Shown piece after piece: positions 7,067 to 17,400 of a DNA stretch of 29,927 bases (within the stretch, counting starts at the first letter, position 1; the number at the start of each line of letters is the position of its first letter). The translations under genes and the position numbers were made by a program. A model generated the notes under the pieces. That model was not told where the DNA came from. It saw only the letters and a list, made by a program, of their open reading frames with translations, and made no database searches. The stretch comes from Planctomycetota bacterium (GTDB lineage: Bacteria > Planctomycetota > Phycisphaerae > Phycisphaerales > SM1A02), in the NCBI GenBank assembly GCA_027295435.1, contig JAPUKX010000072.1, positions 1-29,927 of the forward strand, given 5' to 3'.

Positions 7067-8554
7067 ATGACCATCGCCGAACTGATTGCCGGCCTATCGA
7101 TCGAGCTGGTCCGTGGGTCAGGTTCGACGGTCATACGTGAAATCGTCGAGGATTCTCGCTGCGCCGGACCCGACTGCCTGTTTGTCGCCAGAGCAGGCGC
7201 CAAATTCGATGGTTGTGCCTATATTGCAGATGCGATCGCCGCTGGCGCGGTTGCCGTTTTGTGCAAGGACGCTGGTACCGTTTCCGACCGCGCGGCCGTC
7301 GTGGTGGCCGACGATGTCGCTACGGCTGGGGGGGAACTGGCCGAACGCTTCCACGGCCATCCCGGCAAGGCCTTGAGACTGATCGGCATCACCGGCACCA
7401 ACGGCAAAACCACGACCGCTCACCTCATCCATCAGATTCTCAACCAGGCCGGCGTTCGCTGCGGCCTTGTCGGGACGGTGCAGATCGACGATGGAGCAGC
7501 CGTCACCCCGGCGTCCCTGACCACACCGCCGGCCATCGAGACCAGCCGCATTCTGCGGAGAATGATGGACAGCGGCTGCGCGGTCGCAGTTCTGGAAGTC
7601 TCCAGCCATGCCCTGCATCAGCGCCGGACTTCCGCTCTGTGCTTCGACGCGGCGGTCTTCACCAATCTGTCGGGTGACCACCTCGATTATCACGGCACGA
7701 TGGACGCGTATGCTCAGGCCAAGGCCGGCCTCTTTGAATCCTTGGCAGCCGAGAGCTGCGCCATCGTGAACATTGACGATCCCGCAACGAATCGAGTGCT
7801 GCGGGATTGTGCGGGCCGAACGCTCCGCTGCAGCCTGACCGACCCGACCGCCGACTGCTTCGCCGAGGTTGGCCGCCAAACGATCGAGAACGTTGAAGCG
7901 GTATTGACTGGACCGTGGGGCGTGTTTGAGGTGTGTCTGGGGCTGATCGGCCGGCACAATGTCGCCAACGCGCTGCACGCTGCGGCCGTGTGTTGGGACT
8001 TCGGCGTTGAGAGGGCGGCGTTGCAATCGGGGCTGAGCTGCTGCACGCCGCCGCCCGGACGCCTGGAGGCGGTGACGGGGCCCGGTGACGAATTCACGGT
8101 GCTCGTTGATTACGCCCATACCGATGATGCTCTTGCGAATGTGTTGCGCGCGCTGCGGCCGGTGGTGCCCGTCGGTGGTCAATTGCGGCTGGTGTTCGGT
8201 TGCGGCGGCGACCGTGATCGCACCAAACGCCCACGGATGGCCCGGACCGCCGCCCGGTTCGCTGACGAACTGATCATCACCTCCGACAATCCGCGCACCG
8301 AAGACCCGCAGGCAATCATGGACGACATCCTTGAGGGAATACCCGCCCAACGGCTGGCCGAGACGATCACGCTGGTTGATCGGAGACACGCGATCCAGCA
8401 CGCGATCCAGCGGACTCAGCCAGGCGACGTTCTGCTCATCGCCGGCAAGGGACACGAGTCGTACCAGATCATCGGTACCCAGAAGCGGCCGTTCGACGAT
8501 CGTCTCGTCGCGGCCGATGCGTTGGCAAATCATCGAGCCAAGTCGGTCACGTGA
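7067..8554 (+). CDS. murE: UDP-MurNAc-tripeptide synthetase MurE (meso-DAP type)
   Basis: MurE adds the third amino acid to UDP-MurNAc-L-Ala-D-Glu in the cytoplasm. The ATG at 7067 begins MTIAELIAGL; 495 residues is typical. The N-terminal uridine-binding motif is EDSRCAGPDCLFVA (about 28-41), the Mur ligase P-loop is GITGTNGKTTT (107-117), and the central domain has LEVSSHALHQ and NLSGDHLDYHG, with the Lys region AQAKAGLF after it. The C-terminal domain carries SDNPRTEDP (406-414); DNPR is the known signature for meso-diaminopimelate rather than lysine. Its last bases overlap the GTG of murF by four (GTGA), indicating translational coupling. No strong ribosome binding site is seen. Confidence 0.96.
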   Translation: MTIAELIAGLSIELVRGSGSTVIREIVEDSRCAGPDCLFVARAGAKFDGCAYIADAIAAGAVAVLCKDAGTVSDRAAVVVADDVATAGGELAERFHGHPGKALRLIGITGTNGKTTTAHLIHQILNQAGVRCGLVGTVQIDDGAAVTPASLTTPPAIETSRILRRMMDSGCAVAVLEVSSHALHQRRTSALCFDAAVFTNLSGDHLDYHGTMDAYAQAKAGLFESLAAESCAIVNIDDPATNRVLRDCAGRTLRCSLTDPTADCFAEVGRQTIENVEAVLTGPWGVFEVCLGLIGRHNVANALHAAAVCWDFGVERAALQSGLSCCTPPPGRLEAVTGPGDEFTVLVDYAHTDDALANVLRALRPVVPVGGQLRLVFGCGGDRDRTKRPRMARTAARFADELIITSDNPRTEDPQAIMDDILEGIPAQRLAETITLVDRRHAIQHAIQRTQPGDVLLIAGKGHESYQIIGTQKRPFDDRLVAADALANHRAKSVT

Positions 8555-10053
8555 ACTTCTTCAACGCGGACAATCTGCTCGCCCATACTGCCGGCCGATG
8601 GCTGCAACGCCCGGATCGCCCGGCGACTCTCGCCGGCGTTGGGATTGACTCGCGGAGCGACCTCGCCGGCAAATGCTTTGTAGCAATCAAGGGCGAGCAC
8701 CACGATGGCCACGACTATCTGCGGCAGGCGGTTGATGCTGGAGCGGATTTGCTGATCGTTCACCACCACCCGCTTGAGCGTGATCTGCCACCTCATGTCG
8801 GCGTGTTACAGGTAGACGACACGCGGGCGGCCCTGGGGCGGCTGGCATGCGCGTACCGTCGGCAGCTTCGCCGGACCAGGGTGATCGCCATCACCGGTTC
8901 GGCCGGCAAGACCACCGTCAAACACCTCCTTGACGCGGTGCTCTCGACCTCGATGCGGGGCAGTGCCGCACCAAGATCGTACAACAACGACATTGGCGTT
9001 CCACTGACGATCCTGCGGACCGATCCCCAGGATGAATACCTGATCGTTGAGATCGGGGCCAACCGGCCGGGAGAGATTGATCAGCTCGCCGCGATGGTCC
9101 AGCCGGATGTGGCCGTGATTACGATGATCGGCCGGGCGCACCTTGGGGGTTTCGGATCGTTGGAGACGGTTGCTCGCGAGAAGGCGACGCTGCTGCGGCA
9201 TATGCAATCGAATGCCTTGGCGGTCGTCAACGCCGACTCGCCGCATCTGCGCCGACATATTCACACGGCCGAGTCGCTCGTGCTGTTCGGGCAGGCCGAT
9301 GACGCCGATCTTCGATTGACCGACTGGGGTGCCGATGAGGGCGACTGGAGGTTCGAGGTAGACGGGCGCGACCGATTTCGCCTCGGCCTGCCGGGCAAAC
9401 ATAACGCGCTCAACGCACTTGCGGTGGTGGCCGTGGCGCGCCAGCTGGGGATCACCGATCGACGGATCGACGCGGCTCTTGGGCAGTGCGAGCCGGTCGA
9501 GATGCGCATGAGTTGTCATCGCATCGGCGACATCATTGTATATAACGATGCCTACAACGCGAACCCCGACTCGGTCATCGCGGCCGTGAACACGTTCGCC
9601 GAGCTCGCTGCCGACGCCACGCGTCGCGTGCTGGTGCTTGGTGATATGTTGGAGCTTGGCGAGGCCGCGTCACGGCTGCACCGAGAGATTGGCCAATTCG
9701 TCGTTGACCTCGATCGAGGGGCGCCGATCGACCACGTGATACTGGTCGGCCCGCTGGCCCAGAACGCCGCGGCACCCATCAGGGAGGTCTGGCCGGCGAA
9801 TCGGCTCACCCTGCTGAGCGAAATGAACGCGAAGACCGCAGCCGCGGCGGCCGGTCTTCTTCAGCCGGGTGATACTGTGCTGCTGAAGGGTTCGCGGGCG
9901 GTCGCGCTTGAACAAGTGATGGATGCAATCAAGCGACGACACGAAGGTGGCGATGTTGTGGCAGGGGCACAGCGCGGGGGCCAGCCCCGCCGCGAGACAC
10001 TGACAAGAGCGCCCGGTGTTCTCGAGCCGCCAACCCTATCCCTTGACTCCTAA
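8551..10053 (+). CDS. murF: UDP-MurNAc-tripeptide:D-Ala-D-Ala ligase MurF
   Basis: MurF adds D-Ala-D-Ala to complete the UDP-MurNAc-pentapeptide. It starts at a GTG overlapping the murE stop. The order is a substrate domain with IDSRSDLAGKCFVAIKGEHHDGHDY, a P-loop AITGSAGKTTVKH (113-125), a central Mur ligase domain with EIGANRPGEIDQLA and PGKHNALNALAVVAVA, and a C-terminal domain with YNDAYNANPDSVIAA and VLVLGDMLELG. The final ~35 residues (from about RRHEGGDV) are low-complexity, rich in Arg, Gly and Pro, and unlike the family; they read through the CCCCTGACCCCT spacer before mraY, as if the original stop were lost. Length is 500 residues against a usual 450-470. Confidence 0.95.
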   Translation: MNFFNADNLLAHTAGRWLQRPDRPATLAGVGIDSRSDLAGKCFVAIKGEHHDGHDYLRQAVDAGADLLIVHHHPLERDLPPHVGVLQVDDTRAALGRLACAYRRQLRRTRVIAITGSAGKTTVKHLLDAVLSTSMRGSAAPRSYNNDIGVPLTILRTDPQDEYLIVEIGANRPGEIDQLAAMVQPDVAVITMIGRAHLGGFGSLETVAREKATLLRHMQSNALAVVNADSPHLRRHIHTAESLVLFGQADDADLRLTDWGADEGDWRFEVDGRDRFRLGLPGKHNALNALAVVAVARQLGITDRRIDAALGQCEPVEMRMSCHRIGDIIVYNDAYNANPDSVIAAVNTFAELAADATRRVLVLGDMLELGEAASRLHREIGQFVVDLDRGAPIDHVILVGPLAQNAAAPIREVWPANRLTLLSEMNAKTAAAAAGLLQPGDTVLLKGSRAVALEQVMDAIKRRHEGGDVVAGAQRGGQPRRETLTRAPGVLEPPTLSLDS

Positions 10054-10069
10054 CCCCTGACCCCTCAGC

Positions 10070-11233
10070 ATGCTCTACATCCTGCTCCAGATGACCAGCG
10101 AGTGGCTCGACGAACGGGGCCTTTATTCGCTGCTACAGGTCTTGTACTACATCGAATTCCGAGCGTTCGTAGCGGCGCTGTTGAGCTTTGGACTGGTGCT
10201 GGTCTTCGGCCGGGGGGTCATTCGCTGGCTGATTCGACAGAAGATCGGCGACTCACCGGAGTTCTACCATGCCGACCTGAATGAGTTGATGGCCAGCAAG
10301 ACGGCCACCCCCACCATGGGGGGGATTCTCATCGTCGGCGCGACACTCCTGACCATGCTCCTGCTGGCGGACCTGCGCAACCGCTACGTGATCATCGCGT
10401 TCTTCGTGCTGGGTTGGCTGGCGTTGCTTGGAGGCGCCGACGATTGGCTCAAGCTGACCTCGGCCCGCCGAGCACCGGGCTCGCGCGAAGGTCTCCATCC
10501 GTGGGAAAAACTGTTGTTTCAACTGGGTATCGGCGCGGTGGCGGGCTTATTTCTGTTTCGCCATGGCATCGGCGACGAGACGACGCGGGTGCTGACGCTG
10601 CCACTTCAACGCACGTATCGGCCGGGCACCATGGAGTTGGAGCAAGGCGTGCTGGTGCTGGGAGGATTTGCCTTCGTGCTCATCTCGATGCTGCTCATTG
10701 CCGGCACATCCAACGCTGTCAATCTCACCGATGGCATGGACGGTCTGGCGGCGGGCACCCTGGTGGTCGCCTCGTTTGCCTTGATGGTCCTCTGCTTCAT
10801 CGCAGGGAGCGTAGAGACGGCGAAGTTCCTCAACTTCCCTCATATCGACGGGGCGGCGGAGTTGATGATCGTCACCGGTGCGATGGCGGGCGGGTGTCTC
10901 GGGTTCCTGTGGTTCAACTGCGCGCCGGCCCAGGTGTTCATGGGCGACACCGGGGCGCTGCCGTTGGGCGGCCTGATGGCTTACATCGCCGTGGCCATTC
11001 GTCAGGAGATTCTGCTACTGATCATCGGCGGCGTGTTCTTCATGGAAATGGCCAGCGTGGTCATCCAGGTAGCCTACTTCAAGTCGACGAAAGGTCAGCG
11101 AGTTTTCCGCTGCTCACCGGTCCATCATCATTTCCATCTGGGCGGATGGTCCGAACAGCAGGTGGTCACACGGTTCTGGGTGTTGGCGGTCGTGTTCGCC
11201 ATGATCGCGCTGGTGTCGATCAAGCTCAGATGA
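10070..11233 (+). CDS. mraY: Phospho-N-acetylmuramoyl-pentapeptide-transferase MraY
   Basis: MraY moves phospho-MurNAc-pentapeptide from UDP to undecaprenyl phosphate, making lipid I in the inner membrane. 387 residues with about ten membrane segments. Diagnostic motifs are KTATPTMGGILI, LGGADDWLKL (the DD pair), NAVNLTDGMDGL (215-226), FMGDTGALPLGGL and the histidine motif PVHHHFHLGGW (350-360). The start MLYILLQ is typical. The ATG lacks a visible ribosome binding site; instead it follows a C-rich CCCCTGACCCCT spacer. It is the last gene of the queA-murE-murF-mraY run; ftsW, murD and murG are not in the window. It converges on the pseudouridine synthase gene with only 34 bases between. Confidence 0.96.
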   Translation: MLYILLQMTSEWLDERGLYSLLQVLYYIEFRAFVAALLSFGLVLVFGRGVIRWLIRQKIGDSPEFYHADLNELMASKTATPTMGGILIVGATLLTMLLLADLRNRYVIIAFFVLGWLALLGGADDWLKLTSARRAPGSREGLHPWEKLLFQLGIGAVAGLFLFRHGIGDETTRVLTLPLQRTYRPGTMELEQGVLVLGGFAFVLISMLLIAGTSNAVNLTDGMDGLAAGTLVVASFALMVLCFIAGSVETAKFLNFPHIDGAAELMIVTGAMAGGCLGFLWFNCAPAQVFMGDTGALPLGGLMAYIAVAIRQEILLLIIGGVFFMEMASVVIQVAYFKSTKGQRVFRCSPVHHHFHLGGWSEQQVVTRFWVLAVVFAMIALVSIKLR

Positions 11234-11267
11234 CATGGGTCAGGGGTCAGGAGTCAGGGGCCCTTGC

Positions 11268-12437
11268 TCACAGCATCTGCGCCAGCTCGATCGTCGCGCC
11301 GGCGACGTTGGGCGCCTTCACGAAACGGTGTTGGCGAAGCAACATGACCAGATCGTGGAAGTCCTGAGGCAGCGGCGACCGGAACGTCATGGCCTCGTTT
11401 GTGATCGGATGGGTGAAGCTCAGCATCGCCGCGTGCAGCGCCTGACGCGCGATCAACGGGTCGCGAGCAGATCGATCGCCGGCCCCCGCCGGGCCGACCA
11501 CATCGCCGGCCGTCAGATGTCTGCCGCCGTACATCTCATCGCCGACGACCGGGTAACCGAGATACGCCAGATGCACGCGGATCTGGTGCGTTCGGCCGGT
11601 CTTGAGTTGAATCTCCAGAAGCGAGAACTGATCATACAGTTCGCGCACATGGTAGATCGTCACCGAGGGCTTACCGGTGTCATCCCAGCGGACGGCGTAT
11701 TTCTCCCTTCGGGAGGGGTGCTTGCCGAGCGGAACATCAATGACGTCGGCGACCGGCTCGACCTGGCCGTGCACGACGGCGAGGTATCGCTTTTCGGTGC
11801 GGCGCTGCTCGAACTGCCGGGCCAATCGCCAATGGGCCGTCTCTGATTTGGCCGCAACCAGCACGCCGGTCGTATGGCGATCGAGCCGATGCACCACGCC
11901 TGGGCGGGCAAACTCCTCTCCAACCGTGGAGAGCGTCCCACCCGAGCGGTGCAGGAAGTGATACGCCAGGGCGTTGATGATCGTTCCGGACCTATGCCCA
12001 CGGGCCGGATGGACGATGATGTCGTCGGCCTTGTTGAGAACGATCAAGTCGTCATCTTCATAAAGCACGTCGAGAGGGATGTCCTCGGCGGCGATCTGGG
12101 TGCTCGACGGGGGAGGAAGGATGGCCACGATCTCATCGCCCGCATGTAGCCGGGTCGAAGGCCGAGGGACTCGGCCGTTGACCGTCACCGCCTGTTCTTT
12201 GATCAGCCGCTGCAGGGACGTTCGACTCAGGAACGGTATGCGATCGACGAGATAACGATCGAGGCGCTTGTTGAGGTTTCGCGTAATGTTGAAGCGAACA
12301 GAGATCGGCGTGTCGTCATCGTCGGCTTGCTTTTCGTACAGCGCGAACAACGCTTCGCGATCAACCTTGCCGCCTGGGGCGATCAGGTCGCCGCTGGGGC
12401 CGCTGGATTCTGACTTCGCATTCCGGGCAAACGGCAT
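11268..12437 (-). CDS. RluA/RluD-family 23S rRNA pseudouridine synthase
   Basis: Converts specific uridines of RNA to pseudouridine. The 389 residues include an unusual ~50-residue acidic N-terminal extension (EKQADDDDTP), an S4 RNA-binding domain at about 56-105 (RLDRYLVDRIPFLSRTSLQR, VTVNGR), then the catalytic domain: LDVLYEDDDLIVLNKADDII, VVHRLDRHTTGVLVAAK with the catalytic Asp near 186, EKRYLAVVHG, and LKTGRTHQIRVHLAYLGYPV. The S4 plus HRLD arrangement fits RluD-like enzymes (helix 69 of 23S rRNA), but RluC-like specificity cannot be excluded, so no symbol is given. The ATG at 12437 overlaps the stop of the upstream gene (ATGA), so the two are translationally coupled. Confidence 0.92.
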   Translation of the reverse strand: MPFARNAKSESSGPSGDLIAPGGKVDREALFALYEKQADDDDTPISVRFNITRNLNKRLDRYLVDRIPFLSRTSLQRLIKEQAVTVNGRVPRPSTRLHAGDEIVAILPPPSSTQIAAEDIPLDVLYEDDDLIVLNKADDIIVHPARGHRSGTIINALAYHFLHRSGGTLSTVGEEFARPGVVHRLDRHTTGVLVAAKSETAHWRLARQFEQRRTEKRYLAVVHGQVEPVADVIDVPLGKHPSRREKYAVRWDDTGKPSVTIYHVRELYDQFSLLEIQLKTGRTHQIRVHLAYLGYPVVGDEMYGGRHLTAGDVVGPAGAGDRSARDPLIARQALHAAMLSFTHPITNEAMTFRSPLPQDFHDLVMLLRQHRFVKAPNVAGATIELAQML

Positions 12438-13189
12438 CAACCGCCGCCGACCTCGACCGCCGGCAGGAGGTCGCGGAGCACCTCCTCAATTGCCACCGGC
12501 TCAAGCGATTCAGGCTCGGGCTGGTCGGGCAATTGCTCCCGCGTCGGCAGTGAGACAGTCTGGGCGTAATCTCCGACCCTCGCGGCGCGGGCGAGCGCAC
12601 GCTGGGCCAACTCGGGATAGTAGGGTTCGGCCCGCCGGGCTGCCCGTTCATACAGGCTTCCGGCCGGCTCCAGATCGCCGCGCGACTCCGCCACCACCGC
12701 CCGCCCGTTGAGCGCGCTGACCGCGTGCAGCGTCATCGCCAGGGATTGATCGTCCGCTTCAAGCACCGCCAGAAACAGACGGTCGGCGCGGTCGAGATAC
12801 TCCAAGCGCTGCTCATCGGTGAGCCTGAGCAGCGGATCAGTCAGCGTTGGATCGGCCCCCAGCGCCCGGCCGGCCTGGACCGCGCGCAAGAGCGTGTCCG
12901 CGGCCTGCCGCTTCGCCTGCAACGGCAGGCCCGGAATATCGGCATAACGCTCGGCGACGTCCTCGAAGCTGCCGGGAAGTCGAGCCTCCAGGAACGCCGT
13001 CCACCCCTGCTCGACGTACGCGCGCTTGTGCTGCTTCCAGCGGAGCAGGCCCATGTAGACTCCCACCGCAATGAGGGCCATCAGCAGCCACGACGGCCCC
13101 TTGGTCCGCAGCCACAGAATGAAATCCTCGTTGAGGCGGCTTTCGCTGACCTCCGTCTGGTGAACCTGCTTGAGTCGGTCGCGATCCAT
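12437..13189 (-). CDS. Membrane-anchored helical-repeat protein, coupled to pseudouridine synthase
   Basis: 250 residues. A strong GAGGGAG ribosome binding site lies 7 bases before the ATG at 13189. The N-terminus is charged, then a single membrane span at about 33-50 (SWLLMALIAVGVYMGLL) is followed by an all-helical domain resembling tetratricopeptide repeats (EQGWTAFLEA, LYERAARRAEPYYPELAQRALARAA). This layout, with an N-terminal anchor and a TPR-like periplasmic part, recalls YfgM-type ancillary translocon proteins, but the similarity is structural guesswork. It overlaps the downstream pseudouridine synthase by four bases. The tail is acidic and Pro/Glu-rich. Confidence 0.8.
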   Translation of the reverse strand: MDRDRLKQVHQTEVSESRLNEDFILWLRTKGPSWLLMALIAVGVYMGLLRWKQHKRAYVEQGWTAFLEARLPGSFEDVAERYADIPGLPLQAKRQAADTLLRAVQAGRALGADPTLTDPLLRLTDEQRLEYLDRADRLFLAVLEADDQSLAMTLHAVSALNGRAVVAESRGDLEPAGSLYERAARRAEPYYPELAQRALARAARVGDYAQTVSLPTREQLPDQPEPESLEPVAIEEVLRDLLPAVEVGGG

Positions 13190-13231
13190 CGGTCATACTC
13201 CCTCACGTGCTGGGTCGGGATGACCGCGGTG

Positions 13232-13260
13232 ATCCTATCGCACGGCTGCGGCCCTGGCAA
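13232..13260 (-). promoter_or_regulatory. Candidate sigma70-type promoter for the TPR-like/pseudouridine synthase pair
   Basis: On the minus strand TTGCCA (13255-13260) and TAGGAT (13232-13237) are exactly 17 bases apart, with the ATG 42 bases after the -10. This would start the two-gene unit separately from the kinase-like gene upstream. Confidence 0.4.
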
Positions 13261-13298
13261 CGATCAAGCCTCGCTCCCGGTGAACCGCCCAACACCAT

Positions 13299-14270
13299 CT
13301 ATTTCAGTTCTTCAAGGGCGGTTTCCAGCCAGATCAGGCATGCCTCGAGGTATCGCGGATTGCCTTCGGACCTGAGAAACTTCGGTGCAGTGCCCGCTAG
13401 CAAGGCTCGCCGAATCATGGCCAGGCGCGGGTAGTTTTCGTCAACGGCGAGCCCGTGGGCCTTGCGAGCATCGGCGATCGCCTTGACCGGTTTGGTGGGT
13501 CCAAGCCGCTGGGGTCGCGCCCACAGTTGACGCTCCAGGTAGATCGCATCCTCGACCCAGTGGCCGGGGCGGACTTCCGCCAGATCGATCAGACTCACCG
13601 GGCCCGACTCCAGAGAGACGCGGCTCATGGCATTGGCCAGATGAAGGTCGCCGTGCAGCCATTGGCGGACGTCCCGCGCCTGCCATTGCTCAAGAATCCG
13701 GTCGAGACGATGGCGAAGCACCTTGATGGCTGAGCTCCAACGCTGCTTGTGAGCGATGGCGTTGATCTTCAAACTTCGCTGCGCATCGCGCACCAGCTCA
13801 GTCCACGGCTCGGTCTTTGGTTGGGCATCGACGGGATAGGTTGATGTGGCGGCGTAGAATCGGGCGGCTGCGTCAGCCGTTCGCATCGTATGGTCCTGGT
13901 GCCAGTGCGTGCCAAGCGGGCCATGCGCGAAACGCTCCATAACCATCCAGGCCAGATCGTAGTCACCGAGGGTTTCGCCGGAGGCATACAGCTTCGCCAC
14001 TACCAGCCCCTGGCTGTCAGGGGTCTGAAGCCGGCGCGTCCACAGCAGCTCGCGCTGAACGACGGGCAGCTTCACCACCACAGGGGCCTCGCCGCCATCG
14101 GGTAGGCGCAACATCGCCGTGCCCGTGGCCGCTCCCCCTCGCTGCCAGTCAGCCTTGAACCAGGTGATTTCTCCCAGTTGTCCCCCGCAGGCCTCGGTAA
14201 GCACAGGGGCAAGGCTTGCCCCGAGGCTGCGCGCGCTGGGCTGGGGAAGATCGCCAGAATCGTGGCTCAC
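13299..14270 (-). CDS. Aminoglycoside phosphotransferase (APH)-fold kinase-like protein
   Basis: 323 residues from a GTG at 14270. The N-lobe has a likely ATP Lys (VVVKLPV, K67). The C-lobe has the Brenner-type catalytic loop WLHGDLHLANAM (catalytic D208, N213) and the metal-binding Asp in SLIDLAEV (D229, in place of the usual IDWE/IDFD). These fit the APH/choline kinase superfamily, which phosphorylates small molecules such as sugars, choline or antibiotics. The substrate cannot be told from sequence, and there is no reason to call it a resistance gene. It is divergent from the IorAB-like gene with a 145-base shared upstream region. The ribosome binding site is weak, so the start is somewhat uncertain. 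Confidence 0.82.
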   Translation of the reverse strand: MSHDSGDLPQPSARSLGASLAPVLTEACGGQLGEITWFKADWQRGGAATGTAMLRLPDGGEAPVVVKLPVVQRELLWTRRLQTPDSQGLVVAKLYASGETLGDYDLAWMVMERFAHGPLGTHWHQDHTMRTADAAARFYAATSTYPVDAQPKTEPWTELVRDAQRSLKINAIAHKQRWSSAIKVLRHRLDRILEQWQARDVRQWLHGDLHLANAMSRVSLESGPVSLIDLAEVRPGHWVEDAIYLERQLWARPQRLGPTKPVKAIADARKAHGLAVDENYPRLAMIRRALLAGTAPKFLRSEGNPRYLEACLIWLETALEELK

Positions 14271-14415
14271 GGCCGATGCTCAGGAACCAGGCTGATGCAG
14301 ACAGCCTATCTCGAACACCGGGCGTGAACAAGGGCGACCGCGGCCCAACCGGCACCGCCACGAGGTGAATCGAGGGCGGCTGGCCGGCCGTACAATTGAC
14401 CCTCGCGTGAGCACT

Positions 14416-17400
14416 ATGCGATCCACCCCCCAGCAGGTGAACCTCGCTCAGCACGAAGGTTGGGCCCTTTTCTCCGCCGCCGAGGCCATGCTCAAGGGTG
14501 CCCTGGAAGCGGAGACCGTCGTGAAACTGCTCACGGGACCTCGAAGCGAATCATTTTCCAGCCTGTTCGATCTGGGCGGGGACCGGTTGGTCTCGCAGTT
14601 GTTGCATACCCACGGAACGAGCCTGCTCGCAACTCCCGACGCCAGCCGTGGCGTGACACTCGCCGCGCATGCAGCGGTCTCGGCCCATCAAGCGTTCGCG
14701 CTGGTTCCCAACGACCAGCTCGATATCACCATGCCTGCGATCAGCCGGGCTTGCGACTGCTCATTTGATAGCGGGGGTGCAATGTGCCTGGTGTTGGAAG
14801 ACGATCCGCAGAATTGTCGGGCATCGTGCCCGCGACGCGCAGCCATTCGTTTGGACCTGCCATGCATCGAGCCGACAGGAGTTGCACAACTGCGCGATGC
14901 GATGGAGCAGGGACTGCGTCTGAGCCGAGCCGGGCGCGGCGTGGTGGCGATGGTGGTGCACCGCCGGATTCTGCGAGCCATCGAGACGCTGGATGCTCGT
15001 CCGAATCGAGTCACGGATCCTGTCCATACCCCTATTGTCCACCGCGACCGACGCGGCCCCCGCTGGGCTGAGACGGGCGGCGTGCTTCGGATGGCTCGTC
15101 GATTGGAGATGAACCTCACCACCAGCGCCCCCAGCCCCGGGGAAAGGCTGCCGGTCGGCTTCATTGTCATCGGCGCCGCCGCTCCGGCCATGTTCCACCT
15201 GATTCACGTGCTGCGGTTGCACGGCCGAGTGCCGGTGCTTCAGCTGGGCCTGGTTCACCCGATCGACGACTCGATCGTGCAGCGATTGCTCGGCCGATGC
15301 GAGCAAGTCGTTGTGCTGGAACCCCGACCCGGGTCGATCGAGACCGGCGTGCTTGGGGTGTGCGAGTCAATGCGCAGTCGCGGCGAGCAACCGGCCGTTG
15401 TGTGGTCTCGGACGCTGCCACCCGACCCGGCGGGGACCGCGCAGGTCATGCGGCCCGATGGAGCCCTGCACCCCTCGGCCTTGGCCGCCAAGATCGTCCA
15501 TTTGCTGCGCACCATCCGCCCCGGCCTGGTGGTGGCTTCCCCACCCGTGTCCAATCTGCTGCTGCCGGACGGGGCTGTGCCTCCTCGAGGCATAGAACTC
15601 GGCTCCGTCGGGGCGCTGGCCCAGATCCGTAGCGTGCTCGCCGATGTGGACCAATGGCTGCGCGATCAGTCGGCGATTGACGAGGGCTCCGCAGAGGCCC
15701 CAGAGCCGACGGCCCTGGCCATCGACGGGATCGAGCCGATCGGGGCCCCAGGGCGAGTCGTGCGCGTGGAGACGTGGCCATATCAACGATTTCTTTTCGA
15801 AGGATCCGCGTCCTTGCAGCAGGCGGCGAGTGATGACGGTTCGTGGATCTTTGTGATCTCGTCTATTGGTGCTGCGGATGGGCAAGACGTGCAGCGTATG
15901 GTGCGAGGCGCCGCTCCAGTCGCACGAGCTGACCGGGTGCGGATCGAGCTGGCCGATCTGAACGATCGCGCCGCATTGCAGGATTTGCTGCGCGCGCTGA
16001 CCCTGCTCGATCAACTGAGCGTGGTCATTGTGCGCGACGGGCCCCCAGCTCGGTATGACGTGGCTGCCATGGAACGGTCCCGCGCTGAAGTCGACCGCCT
16101 GGGATATGAACCCAGCCAGCGCGCGGTCTGGCCGGCGGAGGAGGCGTGCGCCATTCGTCATCCGGCTGACCCGATGCGGTCCCTCCCATCACATGCGTCG
16201 AGCTCAGCGGCGATGCGAACGCAGTTCAGCGTTGTCCGGACTTCCCAGTCTCGACCCGATACCGTGCAACGCCGGATCAGAATCCGTCCTCTCTTGGAGC
16301 AGGCGGAGGTCGTTCGTGCTCGGCCGCCAGCGAGCACTTGGCGGGATGCGCGGGGCGCCCGGTTGGCCCGACCCAAGCCCCTCCATGCCAGTCAGTCCCA
16401 ATGGCGAGCCCACTTGGCAGGATTTCGTGGACAGGCGCCAGGTGTGGCCGCATGGGCGCTGTGTGAAGCCGGCCGAATCATGGGGTACCAGGTCCGAAGT
16501 CTGAATGACCCCACGCCAATCGGCCCCGGCTTGCGCGCGTGGGCCCAGGTGCTGTTCGCACGACCGGGCCGAGATCAAGCTCCAGTGCCCGTCACCGCAG
16601 CGATCCCCTACGGCGAAGCTGATTTGTTTCTCGGACTGGAGCTTCGCGAAGCCCTGCGGGGCATCGAACCCGGCGGATCGTTGCGTGTGGCGAGTCCCGA
16701 CCGCACCTGGGTGATCGTCAACTCCGGGCCGTGTGAGGGCCAGCGCGACGCCCAGCCACCTGCGGAGTTCGCGGCCCAGGCAGCCCCGGCCCTGCTTGCG
16801 GTCTGCCGGCCCCAGTCACCGCTGATCGAAGACTTCGCCCGAGCCTGTCGCAGCGCTTTCCACACCGATCGCGTCGTTGATCTGGCTCTCCTCGGCGCGG
16901 CGTTCCAGCGCGGATTGATCCCGGTGACACCCGACGCCATCGAGGCAGCCTTACAGCAGGTCGAGGCGCGAGGCTTCGGCCGGGCTAATGAAGCGTTCCA
17001 TTTCGGCTGTCACCTTGCCGTCGATGGCCGGCAGTTTGCTCGCTGCAACGCCACCTGCGCCGACGAGGCCCCTCGCATCGTCCGCCGCACGATCCTGTTG
17101 TTGAAACGAAGACGGCGGGCTGGTACACGGTCGGGTACCGCTCGCTTGGCGCGGATACTGGAGCAGACCCTCGCCCAGATGCCCGGCTTGGCGGAAACGG
17201 ACCTCGGCCGACACGCCCGCCGAGACCTCGTGATCGCCCTGCAGCACTGCCTCGCCTGGGGTGGACTCGCCTATGCCCAGCGATACGCCGATCTGGTCAC
17301 CGCACTATACCTAGCTGACCGCGGCGACCAGGGGCGGGCGGTCACCCGCAGCGCGATTCTGCCGCTGGCCGAGGCCATGCTGATCCGCGATCCGATCTAC

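Noticed and set aside
7118..8533. 471-residue open frame on the minus strand
   Set aside because: Antisense shadow of murE, whose motifs are unambiguous.
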